From: Deinococcus koreensis
GTDB taxonomy: Bacteria > Deinococcota > Deinococci > Deinococcales > Deinococcaceae
NCBI RefSeq assembly: GCF_002901445.1
Contig: NZ_PPPD01000001.1
Location: 1,339,501 to 1,403,500, forward strand
Direction: 5' to 3'
DNA: 64,000 nucleotides
Numbering within the stretch: the first letter of the stretch is position 1; every line of letters starts with the position of its first letter. The notes below the pieces were generated by a model. It worked only from the letters and a program-made list of their open reading frames with translations, did not search any database and was not told where the DNA came from. Shown here piece after piece: positions 34,607 through 47,076 of the stretch. The translations under genes were made by a program, and so were the position numbers.

Positions 34607-35351
34607 GGATCTGCCCGTCCTCGGCTTCGTATCTCATGGTCAGGGGGCCGGGCTGCTCGGCCAGCCCCGGCAGGTTCAGGGTGATCGTGCTGCCCGAGAG
34701 CAGGGGCAGTACCGCCGTGCCCTGCGTGAGCGTGCCCCGCGTGAACCTGACCTTTCTGAGGATGGTGCGGCGGGCGCCGCTGTTCTGCAGCACCAGCGAG
34801 ATGTCCTTGCCCGCCGGCGTGGCCGTGACCGCCAGCCTGGGCTGGGCACCGGGCGGCGTGACATACACCGGCAGCGAGAAGGTCAGGGCGATGTTCATGC
34901 CAGTCGTGGCACCCTTACCGACACTGCCGGCCCCGACGCTGGGGAGTGCGACGCCCTCGATGGGCACCTGCTTGACCACCAGCCGGTAGGTCAGCTCCGA
35001 GCCGCCCGGCTTCTTGCGCACGCCGACACGGATCAGCTGCGAGCCGCCGGGCTTGACCGTAAACGTCGCCGGATTCACGATCAGGTCACGGGTCTCGTCC
35101 AGCACTTCCTGACCATTCACGATGTGCCACAGCGCTCCTGTCACCTCGAAGCGGGCGGGCGTGGTCGTGCCGTTGATCAGGGTCGTTTCGGACACCAGAT
35201 TCCTGGAGGCGTCGATTTCCAGCAGGGTCGGGGTGAACCCGAAGTTCTGGGCCTGAACAGGGGTCATGACAATGGCGAGCAGCGCCGACGCGGCCACCAG
35301 GAACCGCCGGGCGAGTCCCCAGGACAGAGAGGGGGGCCGAAGATGCAGCAT
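34581..35351 (-). CDS. Periplasmic pilus chaperone (PapD/CsuC-like)
   Basis: A 256-residue exported chaperone. After a signal peptide ending VMTPVQAQ, the first Ig-like domain carries FGFTPTLLEIDASRNLV and the donor-strand edge region NPATFTVKPGGSQLIRVGVR, which matches the P-X-X-PGXXQXXRV hallmark of pilus chaperones. The second domain ends with a short strand-rich tail. It should hold subunits for the usher encoded directly downstream (26-base overlap). AAGGAGAA lies five bases before the ATG. Confidence 0.88.
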   Translation of the reverse strand: MLHLRPPSLSWGLARRFLVAASALLAIVMTPVQAQNFGFTPTLLEIDASRNLVSETTLINGTTTPARFEVTGALWHIVNGQEVLDETRDLIVNPATFTVKPGGSQLIRVGVRKKPGGSELTYRLVVKQVPIEGVALPSVGAGSVGKGATTGMNIALTFSLPVYVTPPGAQPRLAVTATPAGKDISLVLQNSGARRTILRKVRFTRGTLTQGTAVLPLLSGSTITLNLPGLAEQPGPLTMRYEAEDGQIREQTVALP

Positions 35352-35448
35352 GAAGTTCTCCTTGGGAATCGGGGCCGATGCAGAGACGCAGATAATGACG
35401 CGTGGCCGGTCACAGGACGCTGACCGGCAGTGACATTCAGGACTGCCG

Positions 35449-35877
35449 TTAGGGCAGGGATGGTCGAAGGGAAAGGGTGAGCGGCTGGGTGTAGCTTCCG
35501 ACGGGCACCCATTGGCCCGCCTGGGCGATCAGCGCGAAGCGCAGGGTCTGGCTGCCGGTGACCGGCAGGCCGTTCAGCAGGGGCAACCCCTGGTCTATGG
35601 TCAGGCTCAGTGGAGCGGCGCCCTGGACGTTCCGGGAAGCGGCGCTATACACAGTCAGGCTCAAGGTGCTGTCCGGGGTGGCGCTCAGGCCCGGCCCTTC
35701 CAGCCACAACCGGGCCGTGTCCTGTGGCGTTCGGCACTCGATCCGTACGGCCAGCGTGCCGGTGGTGGCCCGCAGCGCGCTGTAGGTCGGCATGTCCACC
35801 TGTGCCTGCGTAATGACGCATTGAGCGCTGGACTGCCCCAGAACCAGAGCGAACAGGATGGCAGGGACGCGGAACAT
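35449..35877 (-). CDS. Minor pilin-like subunit
   Basis: A 142-residue exported protein: signal peptide MFRVPAILFALVLGQSSA, then CVITQAQVDMPTYSALRATT with the first cysteine at the mature start and a second in IECRTP, the disulfide layout of spore-coat-U (SCPU) pilins. It ends with SYTQPLTLSLRPSLP, a strand of the type taken up by donor-strand exchange. Likely a second subunit or tip protein. The ATG at 35877 follows AGAGGTG; the GTG at 35883 would overlap that signal. Confidence 0.7.
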   Translation of the reverse strand: MFRVPAILFALVLGQSSAQCVITQAQVDMPTYSALRATTGTLAVRIECRTPQDTARLWLEGPGLSATPDSTLSLTVYSAASRNVQGAAPLSLTIDQGLPLLNGLPVTGSQTLRFALIAQAGQWVPVGSYTQPLTLSLRPSLP

Positions 35878-35972
35878 AATCACCTCTGGGTGCAGCCGGG
35901 GGTAGAGGCAGCAGGGAGCTGAAGCAGAGCGGGCGCCCTGGATGGAGACCAGCGCGCCCGCCTGTTCGGGGC

Positions 35973-36554
35973 TCAGTAGCTGACGGTGACGTTCAGCGTG
36001 CCCTTGTAGTTGCCCACGGTCGGCTCGAACTGGCCGGGTTTGGGCTTGAACGCAGCGAGCATGCTGTAGATGTCGCCGTTGCCGCCGGGCACGTTGCCCG
36101 GGCCGAAGGTCAGCACGAACTCGCCTTCCAGGGTCTTGTCGTCGTTGTTCGTGCCGGCCGACAGGTCGAAGCCGTCCAGGGCCAGCGACATCTTGCCGTC
36201 GAGAACCGTGGGGGCCGTGTCGGAGTCAGTGATCTTCTCGACCACGAAGGTGTTGCCCTTGCCGTACAGGGTCTCGGCCTTGATGGTCACCCTGGTGCCG
36301 GTCTGGCAGCGGAAGTTGGGCTCCTTGCCGTAGGTGCTGACGACCACGGTGGCCGGGTTCTTGTCCGTGCCGTTGTAGGTGGCACCCTTGGCGCTGTCGT
36401 AGCTGGCGTTCAGATCCACGGCGCAGCCCGGAACGACCGCCATGTGGAAGTTCAGCGCGGTCTTGGCGCTGCCGGGGCTCCGGCTGTCCCCATTGCTCTG
36501 AGCCTGCGCCATACCCATCGAAACCGCCGCGACAATCATCAGTGCTTTTTTCAT
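35973..36554 (-). CDS. Major pilin, spore coat U (SCPU) type
   Basis: A 193-residue secreted subunit: signal peptide MKKALMIVAAVSMGMAQAQ, then ALNFHMAVVPGCAVDLNASY and a second Cys in PNFRCQTGTRV, and the C-terminal GNYKGTLNVTVSY that is typical of CsuA/B-type pilins. It is first in the operon, followed by the minor subunit, chaperone and usher, the order of archaic pili that mediate surface adhesion and biofilm. Preceded by GGGAGGT five bases before the ATG and by a strong promoter about 100 bases upstream. Confidence 0.85.
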   Translation of the reverse strand: MKKALMIVAAVSMGMAQAQSNGDSRSPGSAKTALNFHMAVVPGCAVDLNASYDSAKGATYNGTDKNPATVVVSTYGKEPNFRCQTGTRVTIKAETLYGKGNTFVVEKITDSDTAPTVLDGKMSLALDGFDLSAGTNNDDKTLEGEFVLTFGPGNVPGGNGDIYSMLAAFKPKPGQFEPTVGNYKGTLNVTVSY

Positions 36555-36652
36555 AGTGACCTCCCCAGGTCTGCTCCGCGTTGGCAGAAGAAGGACGCCT
36601 GCACCGTGTGCTGGTGCGGCTTTTCCGTGATCGTTCTGCTCGGAACGTCTTC

Positions 36653-36681
36653 ACTGTATGAGGGCCCCATAGGGGTGTCAA
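36653..36681 (-). promoter_or_regulatory. Sigma70 promoter of the pilus operon with a palindromic spacer
   Basis: Read on the minus strand: TTGACA (36676-36681) is a perfect -35 box and TACAGT (36653-36658) the -10 box, spaced by exactly 17 bases. The spacer starts with CCCCTATGGGG, an 11-base palindrome, a common place for a regulator of the MerR type or for steric repressors. Transcription would start near 36646, giving a leader of about 90 bases. Confidence 0.75.
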
Positions 36682-36752
36682 CAAGCTTTTGCCGGGGTCA
36701 GCTCAAGTGGAGTTAATTTGAACCGAGACAAATTATCAGCTGGCTGTTGCGT

Positions 36753-36856
36753 CGTTAACAGACGTTAAAGCCGGGGGCACTCCTGGCGAGCCGGGCAGGG
36801 GAATCGCAAAGGTGCCCGGATAACATCTCCGTTAAAGACCCCTGCCCTCGTTAAAG
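36753..36856 (+). promoter_or_regulatory. Four CGTTAA repeats between pilus operon and regulator
   Basis: CGTTAA occurs at 36753, 36763, 36830 and 36849, the last three extended to CGTTAAAG. The first two are 10 bases apart and the last two 19, about one and two helical turns. Direct repeats at helical spacing are what SARP/OmpR-type activators bind, and the adjacent gene encodes such a domain. The region is also AT-richer than average. Confidence 0.5.
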
Positions 36857-36951
36857 GGCTACCCGGCGGGGGTACGGGCTTAATGAAGGGTTTTTAAGGA
36901 TTCCATGTCGAATTGGCGGGCGGGCTAGCGGGAATCGGTACAGAATCACGT

Positions 36952-39060
36952 GTGATTCATGAAGTTCCTCTGACCACTGGACAGAACGCAGGCTATGAGT
37001 CATCCACATGCTCCTCATCCTCTCTTCGCCCTGCCATCCGGATCACGGTCTTCGGGGCGCTGCAGATCACCGGCCCGGCGGGATCGCTCAAGGTCTCGGG
37101 GCGGGCGTCGACGCTGCTCGCCTATCTGGCGCTGGAGGGGACGCCTCTGCACCGCAGCAAGGCCGCCGAGCTCCTGTGGCCCAGCATGGGGCCACTGGCC
37201 CTGCGGAACCTGCGGGTCGAGCTGACGGCCCTGCGCCGGCAGGGGGTCGAACTCAGCCCGAACCGCTCGCCTTTCCTGAAACTGGAGGCCCGCACCGAAC
37301 TCGACGATCTCGCCGCAGCGCCCAACGCGGCCGCCCGCAGCGCCCTGGCGGCCACGCTGGGTCGGCCGCTGCTGACCTTCAACGACCACGGCAACGCGGC
37401 GCTGTCGACCTGGGCCCGCCGGCAGCGCCAGCGGCTGACCCAGGCCGCCCAGGCACCGTACCGCCCGGCCGGGCCAGTGGCCCCCGCCGCCCAGCCGGAA
37501 CGGGGAGCCGCCTCCGGCCCGGCCGTGCCCCCTCCCGGATCAGGCCAGGCGATCCGCTCCCGGGCCGCCGACGGCCTCGTGGACTGGCTGGCCGCGCGCC
37601 TGCTGCCGGATGTCCAGGCCTATGTCCGGACGCCCTCGGTGCGGCCCCAGCTGCTGCTCTACGTGGGGCGACCGGGCAGCGGGCGACGGGAGACGCTGGA
37701 ACGCCTCCTGCCGCAGCTGGGCCTGAAGCGGGTGGAGGTGACGGCGGCCCCCGGCCTGAACGAACTGCTGGCCGCGCTGGAGGTCAACCTGGCGGCCACG
37801 CTGGGCGAAGCCCCGCCCCTGCCGGAGTCGACGGAGCTGGCGCGGGTGGGGCCGCTGCTCATGCGGGCTGGCCCGCTGGCCATCGTGCTGCGCGACGCCG
37901 AGCGCCTAAGCAGGGAGTCGGTGCGCCTGATCGATTTCCTGATGGGCCTGTCCCACCCCCTGCTGGTGATCGCCCTGACCACCCCGGCCGGTCAGGCCGG
38001 GCTCGAGGGGCTGCTGGGGCACCATGACCAGCCGGGCTGGCTGCAGGTGATCCACGCCCCGGCCCTGACCCCGGAGAGCCTGGACGCCGCTTCCCTGGTT
38101 GCGCTGCCGGCCGCCCAGGCCCAGCACGCCGACATCCGTTTCGAGGCCATCCGGCAGACCGAGGGATTCCTGGCCGCGATCCGCAGCGAGCTGCCCACCC
38201 TGTCGTCGGCGCGCGGACGCCTGAGCCCGAATCTCAAACGGACGCTGCGGGCCGAGGTCGCGGTGGCGCTGGGGGACGAGGTGGCCGCCCTCCAGACCCT
38301 GGCGCTGCTTCCGGGGCCCTTTACCGAAGCCACCGCGCAGGGCACCCTGCATCAGGCCGGGAATCAGCCTGAGGGCCCGTCCGGCCTGGAGCACCGGCCG
38401 GCGCGGGGGCTGATCCGGCGCGCCCTGCAGGCCTGCATCCTGGAACGGGTGGACAGCGTGCTGGCCGTGAGGATGCCGGAGATCCAGCTGCGGCTCCCGG
38501 ATTCGGCCCCCCTGCTCTGTTTCCGCAGCGAACTGCAGCGCGCCGCCCTGGCCGGCTCCCTGGACGCGGACGTGCGCCAGAGCCTCAAACGCCGCCTGTG
38601 TGTGGTGCCGGTCACGGCGCAGTCGGCCGGGCCGGAGGTGAGCCTCACGCCGCTCACGGCGGCCCTGGGGGTCGGCGGCGCCAGCCAGACCCACCATCTG
38701 CCCGGCGGCTACGCCGTGCTGGCGCGCGAGGACGGCTGGACGGTCATGCGTCTGGGGGCGGCCGGACACACGGTTCCCCGGCTCGAACTGAACTTCACGC
38801 CGCCCGCCCACGCCAGCCGCTGGCAGCTCCAATTGCGGCTTCAGCGCCTGGACAGAGGGCCGGAGGACAGCGGTATCCATGTCCTGCACAGCCCCAGCGC
38901 CGGGCAGCGGCCGCAAGTCCTGAGCGCCCGCCCCTGGTCACAGCCGCTGGAAGAGGGAGCGTGGGTTCAGGCCGCGGGCGACCTGAGCGGGCGGCACCTG
39001 TGTCTGTCGGTGCAGGCCAGCGACGTGATTCTGCACCTGGGCCACCCCCAGTTCAGCTGA
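36952..39060 (+). CDS. SARP/BTAD-like regulator with degenerate NTPase region
   Basis: About 702 residues. It opens with a winged-helix domain of the OmpR/SARP kind (IRITVFGALQITGPAGSLKV, LLAYLALEGTPLHRSKAAEL, LRNLRVELTALRRQGVELSP). A middle NTPase-like segment has LLLYVGRPGSGRRETLERLL, where the Walker A lysine is replaced by Arg, and a Walker B-like AIVLRDAERLS; the C-terminal part is beta-rich. It is divergent from the pilus operon and a likely activator of it. The start is uncertain: GTG 36952 follows a CAGAAT box; a TTG at 36913 is also in frame, and an ATG at 36995 is out of frame. Confidence 0.7.
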   Translation: MIHEVPLTTGQNAGYESSTCSSSSLRPAIRITVFGALQITGPAGSLKVSGRASTLLAYLALEGTPLHRSKAAELLWPSMGPLALRNLRVELTALRRQGVELSPNRSPFLKLEARTELDDLAAAPNAAARSALAATLGRPLLTFNDHGNAALSTWARRQRQRLTQAAQAPYRPAGPVAPAAQPERGAASGPAVPPPGSGQAIRSRAADGLVDWLAARLLPDVQAYVRTPSVRPQLLLYVGRPGSGRRETLERLLPQLGLKRVEVTAAPGLNELLAALEVNLAATLGEAPPLPESTELARVGPLLMRAGPLAIVLRDAERLSRESVRLIDFLMGLSHPLLVIALTTPAGQAGLEGLLGHHDQPGWLQVIHAPALTPESLDAASLVALPAAQAQHADIRFEAIRQTEGFLAAIRSELPTLSSARGRLSPNLKRTLRAEVAVALGDEVAALQTLALLPGPFTEATAQGTLHQAGNQPEGPSGLEHRPARGLIRRALQACILERVDSVLAVRMPEIQLRLPDSAPLLCFRSELQRAALAGSLDADVRQSLKRRLCVVPVTAQSAGPEVSLTPLTAALGVGGASQTHHLPGGYAVLAREDGWTVMRLGAAGHTVPRLELNFTPPAHASRWQLQLRLQRLDRGPEDSGIHVLHSPSAGQRPQVLSARPWSQPLEEGAWVQAAGDLSGRHLCLSVQASDVILHLGHPQFS

Positions 39061-39077
39061 GCGGGGCAGCAGCCTCT

Positions 39078-40205
<1,128 letters not shown>

Positions 40206-40331
40206 GTCGTGTCTGTCGCCGGGCCTGTGCTGCGGGCCGGGCCTCCGCCCTGCAGGTTAACACGACCACACTCAGGAAAAGTAGGTCAGGATAGAGAGGT
40301 CGTGCGGATGTGTGAACCCCCCGAGGGGGCG

Positions 40332-41426
<1,095 letters not shown>

Positions 41427-41465
41427 CTATCCGGGCCACCACCAGTTCCGTGCAGCGGGGGTCAT
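41427..41465 (-). CDS. trpS leader peptide MTPAARNWWWPG
   Basis: A 12-codon frame ATG...TAG with three consecutive TGG codons (41444-41436), in the trpS leader. The -10 box TACGAT (41472-41477) ends six bases before its ATG, so translation starts at the mRNA 5' end. A ribosome waiting at the Trp codons leaves CCGGGTGC (41426-41419) free to make the antiterminator; a ribosome at the stop codon covers it and allows the terminator. This is the classic trp-type attenuator, here attached to the synthetase gene rather than the biosynthetic operon. Confidence 0.85.
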   Translation of the reverse strand: MTPAARNWWWPG

Positions 41466-41471
41466 GGCCGC

Positions 41472-41477
41472 ATCGTA
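41472..41477 (-). promoter_or_regulatory. -10 box for the trpS leader
   Basis: TACGAT on the minus strand, six bases before the leader-peptide ATG at 41465. Matches the leaderless TANNNT pattern. No strong -35 box is seen. Confidence 0.7.
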
Positions 41478-41539
41478 GAGGGCTCGCCGGGGCCGAGGCG
41501 ATAGCGCGAGTGGCCTACTCCCCGTTCAGGCCTCCCCGT

Positions 41540-42643
41540 TCAGCTCTCCCAGTCCAGGATGACCTTGCCGCTCTGGCCGCCCAGCATGTCGTCGAAGCCC
41601 TGCTGGAAGTCCTGAATCCCGTAGTGGTGCGTGATGACCGGGCTCAGGTCGAGGCCCGACTGGATCAGCGCGGCCATCTTGTACCAGGTCTCGAACATCT
41701 CGCGGCCGTAGATGCCTTTAATCGTCAGCATCTTGAAGATCACGGCGTTCCAGTCGATGTCCACGCGGCCGCTCGGGATGCCCAGCAGGGCCACCTTGCC
41801 GCCGTTGTTCATCACCGAGACCATCTGCGCGAAGGCGGCGCCCGAGCCGCTCATCTCCATGCCGACGTCGAAGCCCTCGTGCATCCCCAGTTCACGGGTG
41901 GCGACCTCCCAGAGGTCTTCCCGCGCCACGTTCACGGCGCGGGTCACGCCCATCCGGCGGGCCAGCTCCAGGCGGTAGTCGTTCACGTCGGTGATGACCA
42001 CGTTCCTGGCCCCGACGTGCTTCGCCACGGCGGCCGCCATCACGCCGATCGGCCCGGCCCCGGTGATCAGCACGTCCTCGCCCACCAGGTCGAAGCTCAG
42101 CGCGGTGTGCACGGCGTTGCCGAAGGGGTCGAAGATGGCGGCGATGTCGTCGGGGATGTCGTCCGGCAGCTTGAAGGCGTTGAAGGCGGGCAGCACGAGG
42201 TACTCGGCGAAACTGCCGGGGCGGTTCACGCCCACGCCCTGGGTGTTGCGGCACAGGTGGCGCCTTCCCGCGCGGCAGTTGCGGCAGTGCCCGCAGGTGA
42301 CGTGGCCCTCGCCGCTCACCCGGTCGCCGACTGAAAAGCCGCGCACCTCAGAGCCCATGCCCGCGACCACGCCCACGTACTCGTGGCCCACGACCATCGG
42401 CACCGGGATGGTGCGCTGCGCCCACTCGTCCCACCTGTAGATGTGGACGTCCGTGCCGCAGATGCTGGACTTGCGCACCCGGATCAGCAGGTCGTTGGGG
42501 CCGGGGGTGGGCACCTCAGTCTCCACCATCCAGATGCCCTCCTGGGCGCGCAGTTTGCTCAGGGCGCGCATGGTGTGGGAAGCGGTGTCGGGGAGCGCGG
42601 GGGAAGGAGCGGTGGAGGAGGGTGTGGAGGAAGGAACAGTCAC
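41540..42643 (-). CDS. tdh: L-threonine 3-dehydrogenase
   Basis: A zinc-dependent medium-chain dehydrogenase oxidising threonine to 2-amino-3-ketobutyrate. Visible: structural and catalytic zinc ligands ([30 protein letters not shown]), the Rossmann loop [17 protein letters not shown] and the Tdh-specific [16 protein letters not shown]. Start is a GTG at 42643 because TAGAAC (42651-42656) ends seven bases before it; the usual family start [15 protein letters not shown] lies 24 codons further in (42571), with no ribosome binding site, so the N-terminus carries a short Ser/Pro/Thr-rich extension. Confidence 0.93.
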   Translation of the reverse strand: MTVPSSTPSSTAPSPALPDTASHTMRALSKLRAQEGIWMVETEVPTPGPNDLLIRVRKSSICGTDVHIYRWDEWAQRTIPVPMVVGHEYVGVVAGMGSEVRGFSVGDRVSGEGHVTCGHCRNCRAGRRHLCRNTQGVGVNRPGSFAEYLVLPAFNAFKLPDDIPDDIAAIFDPFGNAVHTALSFDLVGEDVLITGAGPIGVMAAAVAKHVGARNVVITDVNDYRLELARRMGVTRAVNVAREDLWEVATRELGMHEGFDVGMEMSGSGAAFAQMVSVMNNGGKVALLGIPSGRVDIDWNAVIFKMLTIKGIYGREMFETWYKMAALIQSGLDLSPVITHHYGIQDFQQGFDDMLGGQSGKVILDWES

Positions 42644-42775
42644 GCCCTGCGTTCTAGCGCCGCCAACACTCGGACGCAACGCAGCGGATCACCGGCCACC
42701 CCCGAGGCGGCCCCTGAACGCTTCCATAAGCCGCTCCCCGACATGACGCCAGGGCTCTAAGCGTAGGCTGGGGGC

Positions 42776-42913
42776 ATGATCAAGTACCGCCGCCAGAACG
42801 CCCTGGAGCCCGAGAAGGACGCCGAGATCAGCGTGGACATAACCCCGCTGCTGTTCTTTCTGGTGGGGTTCCTGGCGGTGCGCGCCCTGATCCACACGGT
42901 CAGGACGGCCTGA
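42776..42913 (+). CDS. Small single-pass membrane protein (45 aa)
   Basis: A short gene: MIKYRRQNALEPEKDAEISV, then a hydrophobic helix around TPLLFFLVGFLAVRALI and a short tail, predicted to be N-terminus cytoplasmic with one transmembrane segment. TAGGCT (42764-42769) ends exactly six bases before the ATG, strong support for a real leaderless small gene. No family recognised. Confidence 0.7.
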   Translation: MIKYRRQNALEPEKDAEISVDITPLLFFLVGFLAVRALIHTVRTA

Positions 42914-43026
42914 GCCACAAGGGCGGCCTGAACCCGGCGCTGGCTGGGCCTGACCTTGGCTGGGCGCACGCCCCGCCCACACGCAGGAGCAAACCCTCCC
43001 CCGAGCGAATGCTTTAGGCTGTAGCC

Positions 43027-43455
43027 ATGACGACCCCCACCCCTCAGCCCGAACAGTTCAGAAGTGCCGGCAGCAACCGCTATGTGGTGCCCGGCTGGAC
43101 GAATCTGGTTCCTGGCAAGCCCGATACCATCGAGATCCAGATGGACGTGGCCGCCGGGGATCTGGGCCGCACGCAGGCCAGCCTGCTCATCGAATACTGG
43201 GCCACGCCCAACGACATGACCCTGCAGAGCCTGCTGCCGGTGCGCGCCCTGCCCACCGTGCCGGAAGGCTGGTGCGTGTTCGTGCCGGCCCAGGGCCGCG
43301 TGATGGTACGCGCCATCGACCCCGAGCCCACCCCGCCGGTGCTGGCGAGCCACTGGATCAACGTCGATCCGGCCACGCCTCCGGGCACCACCGTGCACGT
43401 GAAGGTCGAGTTCCCGGCGCCGGTCAATCAGGCCCGCAATCTACTGAACCCCTGA
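43027..43455 (+). CDS. Conserved-looking protein of unknown function
   Basis: A 142-residue protein without signal peptide or membrane segments. It looks beta-rich: SNRYVVPGWTNLVPGKPDTI, SLLIEYWATPNDMTLQSLLP, GWCVFVPAQGRVMVRAI. A single domain resembling a small beta-sandwich is likely. TAGGCT (43015-43020) ends six bases before the ATG, so it is a leaderless gene. Function unknown. Confidence 0.75.
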   Translation: MTTPTPQPEQFRSAGSNRYVVPGWTNLVPGKPDTIEIQMDVAAGDLGRTQASLLIEYWATPNDMTLQSLLPVRALPTVPEGWCVFVPAQGRVMVRAIDPEPTPPVLASHWINVDPATPPGTTVHVKVEFPAPVNQARNLLNP

Positions 43456-43532
43456 GCGCTCCAGCCGCGTCACCGTCGCCCCCAGCCGCTCTGGACTGGG
43501 GGCGAATTTTCATAGACTCAGCCTTCGCAGGC

Positions 43533-44150
43533 TCAGCGCTGACCCGGGGCGCGGCCGAAGCGGCGGCGCAGGCGGCTGTTGCGCATCTGGATCTCTTCGG
43601 CCCGCTCGGCGGCGGCGGGGTCGTGGATGAGGCGCCCGCCCCGCGTGGTGGCCCCCACGACCAGCGCGGCCGCGACCAGCACCAGGTTCTTGATGATGTA
43701 CTGGCCCTCCAGGGTAGGCACGAAGGGCGCGACCTTGAAGGTCTCGTGCGGGAAGAAGGCCAGCGGCAGGAAGGTGCCGGCCATCTGCGCGAACAGCAGC
43801 AGCAGCGTGACCCGCAGGAAGCGGCCGCTCAGCAGGCCCAGTCCGATGGCGCACTCCCAGGTGGCCAGCACCGGCAGGCTCACCGCCGGGGGAATGTGCC
43901 CGAAGCTCAGCACCGAGATGGTGTTCGTGGCGAGTTCCTGCGCGACGCTGAGCCCCGGAAAGAACTTCTGCACCCCGAACCAGAAGAACACCACGCCCAG
44001 CGAGAGGCGCAGCAGCAGGATGCCGTGCCGCGCCCACCAGCTCACCATCCGGAATTCCAGGGCGTCCAGCTGCGTGGCGAAGATCGGCGGGGCGGCGGGC
44101 GGCCCCACCGGCGAGCGGGAAGGGGTGGAGGTGGGCTCAGGTGCAGTCAT
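43533..44150 (-). CDS. DoxX-type membrane protein
   Basis: About 205 residues with the four-helix DoxX/DUF417-like pattern: HGILLLRLSLGVVFFWFGVQ (with KFFPG following), LPVLATWECAIGLGLLSGRF, LRVTLLLLFAQMAGTFLPLA and IIKNLVLVAAALVVGAT. Members modify quinone or sulfur chemistry, or are involved in stress responses; the exact role is unknown. The ATG at 44150 has GGAGCC nearby; a GTG at 44183 is a possible alternative. Third gene after treS and mqnB on the same strand. Confidence 0.8.
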   Translation of the reverse strand: MTAPEPTSTPSRSPVGPPAAPPIFATQLDALEFRMVSWWARHGILLLRLSLGVVFFWFGVQKFFPGLSVAQELATNTISVLSFGHIPPAVSLPVLATWECAIGLGLLSGRFLRVTLLLLFAQMAGTFLPLAFFPHETFKVAPFVPTLEGQYIIKNLVLVAAALVVGATTRGGRLIHDPAAAERAEEIQMRNSRLRRRFGRAPGQR

Positions 44151-44214
44151 GGTTGGCTCCGTCGGCGGAGAAGGCCCGCTCACCTCAGCTCTATGCGGCC
44201 CAGACCGAACTGGA

Positions 44215-44904
44215 TCAGCCGGGCGGCCCGCGCTGGTCGGCCGCCCCCCTGACCAGCAGCCCCGCCAGCACCGCCTCCAGCCCGCGCCGGGTGGCGTCCA
44301 GGGCCTCGCCGATCCGCCACGCGGCGCGGTCGCGGGGGCCGACCAGGTTGCTCACGCCGCGCACCTCGACCACCGGCACCCCGGCCAGCAGCGCGGCGTG
44401 CGCAACCCCGGCGCCCTCCATGCCCTCCGTCAGTGCGCCGGGCACGCGGGCCTGCAGCGTGCGGGCGGTCTCGTGGTCGCCGGTCACGCTGCTCAGGGTC
44501 AGGGTCGGGCCGAAGGCGGCGCCCAGACGCTCGGCCACGGCCCCCGCTCCCGTCCAGGCAGCGAAGCGGGCCGGGTGGGGCCGATCCGGCAGCACCGAGA
44601 GGCCCAGCCCGTCCAGCCCCAGCCACGCCCCGCCGTCCCAGGCGCCCAGGTCGGCCTGGACGATCTCGCTCGACACGGCCAGGTCGCCGGGCCCCAGGCC
44701 GCTGGCCGGGTAGGCCCCGCCGATGCCGGCGCTGACCGCCAGCGCGAAATCGGCGCCCAGCAACGCCCGCTGGGTCGCCAGCGCCGCCGCCACCGGGCCG
44801 ACGCCGCTCACCACGACCTGCACCCCCAGACCGGGGGCATCCAGCCCACCCAGCCGGGCCGCCTCGCCCGGAGTCGCGACGACGACCAGCGCCCGGTTCC
44901 TCAT
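44215..44904 (-). CDS. mqnB: Futalosine hydrolase
   Basis: A 229-residue nucleosidase of the MTAN fold that releases hypoxanthine from futalosine in the alternative menaquinone pathway, used in Deinococcus. Features: [40 protein letters not shown], and the catalytic [20 protein letters not shown] with the family's [12 protein letters not shown]. It follows treS by one base, an unexpected coupling of trehalose and quinone genes. Confidence 0.88.
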   Translation of the reverse strand: MRNRALVVVATPGEAARLGGLDAPGLGVQVVVSGVGPVAAALATQRALLGADFALAVSAGIGGAYPASGLGPGDLAVSSEIVQADLGAWDGGAWLGLDGLGLSVLPDRPHPARFAAWTGAGAVAERLGAAFGPTLTLSSVTGDHETARTLQARVPGALTEGMEGAGVAHAALLAGVPVVEVRGVSNLVGPRDRAAWRIGEALDATRRGLEAVLAGLLVRGAADQRGPPG

Positions 44905-44905
44905 C

Positions 44906-46564
<1,659 letters not shown>

Positions 46565-46591
46565 GATGGGAAGTGTAATTCAGGCCAGCAC

Positions 46592-46605
46592 TGGAAGCAC
46601 TTCCA
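46592..46605. promoter_or_regulatory. Palindrome between treS and a GNAT gene
   Basis: TGGAAGCACTTCCA has perfect 6-base arms around a CA centre. It lies 14-28 bases upstream of the treS -10 box, over its -35 position, in the 62-base gap between divergent genes. It is a candidate operator for a sugar- or stress-responsive regulator; the regulator is not identified. Confidence 0.5.
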
Positions 46606-46626
46606 CTTTTAGACACTTCAGACCCC

Positions 46627-47076
46627 ATGAACCCCACACTGCGCCCCTACCGCCCAGCCGACCGCGCCGCCTGCCTGGCGCTGTTCGACTCCAACGTGCC
46701 GGAGTTCTTCGCGCTCCACGAGCGCGCCAGCTTCGAGACCGATCTGGAGCAGGCCACCGAATATTTCGTCGTCGAGGACAGTGAAGGGGTGGTGGCCTGC
46801 GGCGGCGTATGGGTGGGCGGGGACGGCCACGCGGATCGACCGGGCGGCTTCGTCTGGGGCATGGTGCGGCGTGCCCTGCACGGTCATGGTTATGGTTCCC
46901 TGCTGGTGCAGGCCCGGCTGGAGCGGCTGCGTGAGCTGGGCGTGCGGGAAGTGCGGCTCGACACCAGCCCCAAGACCGCCCCCTTCTACGCCCGATTCGG
47001 CTTCCGGGAGGTCGGGCGGGTGGCGGACGGCTACGGGCCAGGACTTGACCGGGTGGATATGGCGCTGACGCTGTAA
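46627..47076 (+). CDS. GNAT acetyltransferase
   Basis: A 149-residue single-domain N-acetyltransferase. Motif A is GFVWGMVRRALHGHGYGSLL, keeping R-X-X-G-X-G/A in degenerate form (RALHGHGYG), and the closing part is TAPFYARFGFREVGRVADGY. Substrate unknown. Divergent from treS. TAGACA at 46610-46615 is a possible -10 box eleven bases from the ATG. Confidence 0.85.
   Translation: MNPTLRPYRPADRAACLALFDSNVPEFFALHERASFETDLEQATEYFVVEDSEGVVACGGVWVGGDGHADRPGGFVWGMVRRALHGHGYGSLLVQARLERLRELGVREVRLDTSPKTAPFYARFGFREVGRVADGYGPGLDRVDMALTL

Noticed and set aside
36904..36927. Mini-ORF MSNWRAG before the SARP-like gene
   Set aside because: It has a fair Shine-Dalgarno but a single Trp codon, no adjacent terminator and no overlap with the gene; not enough support.
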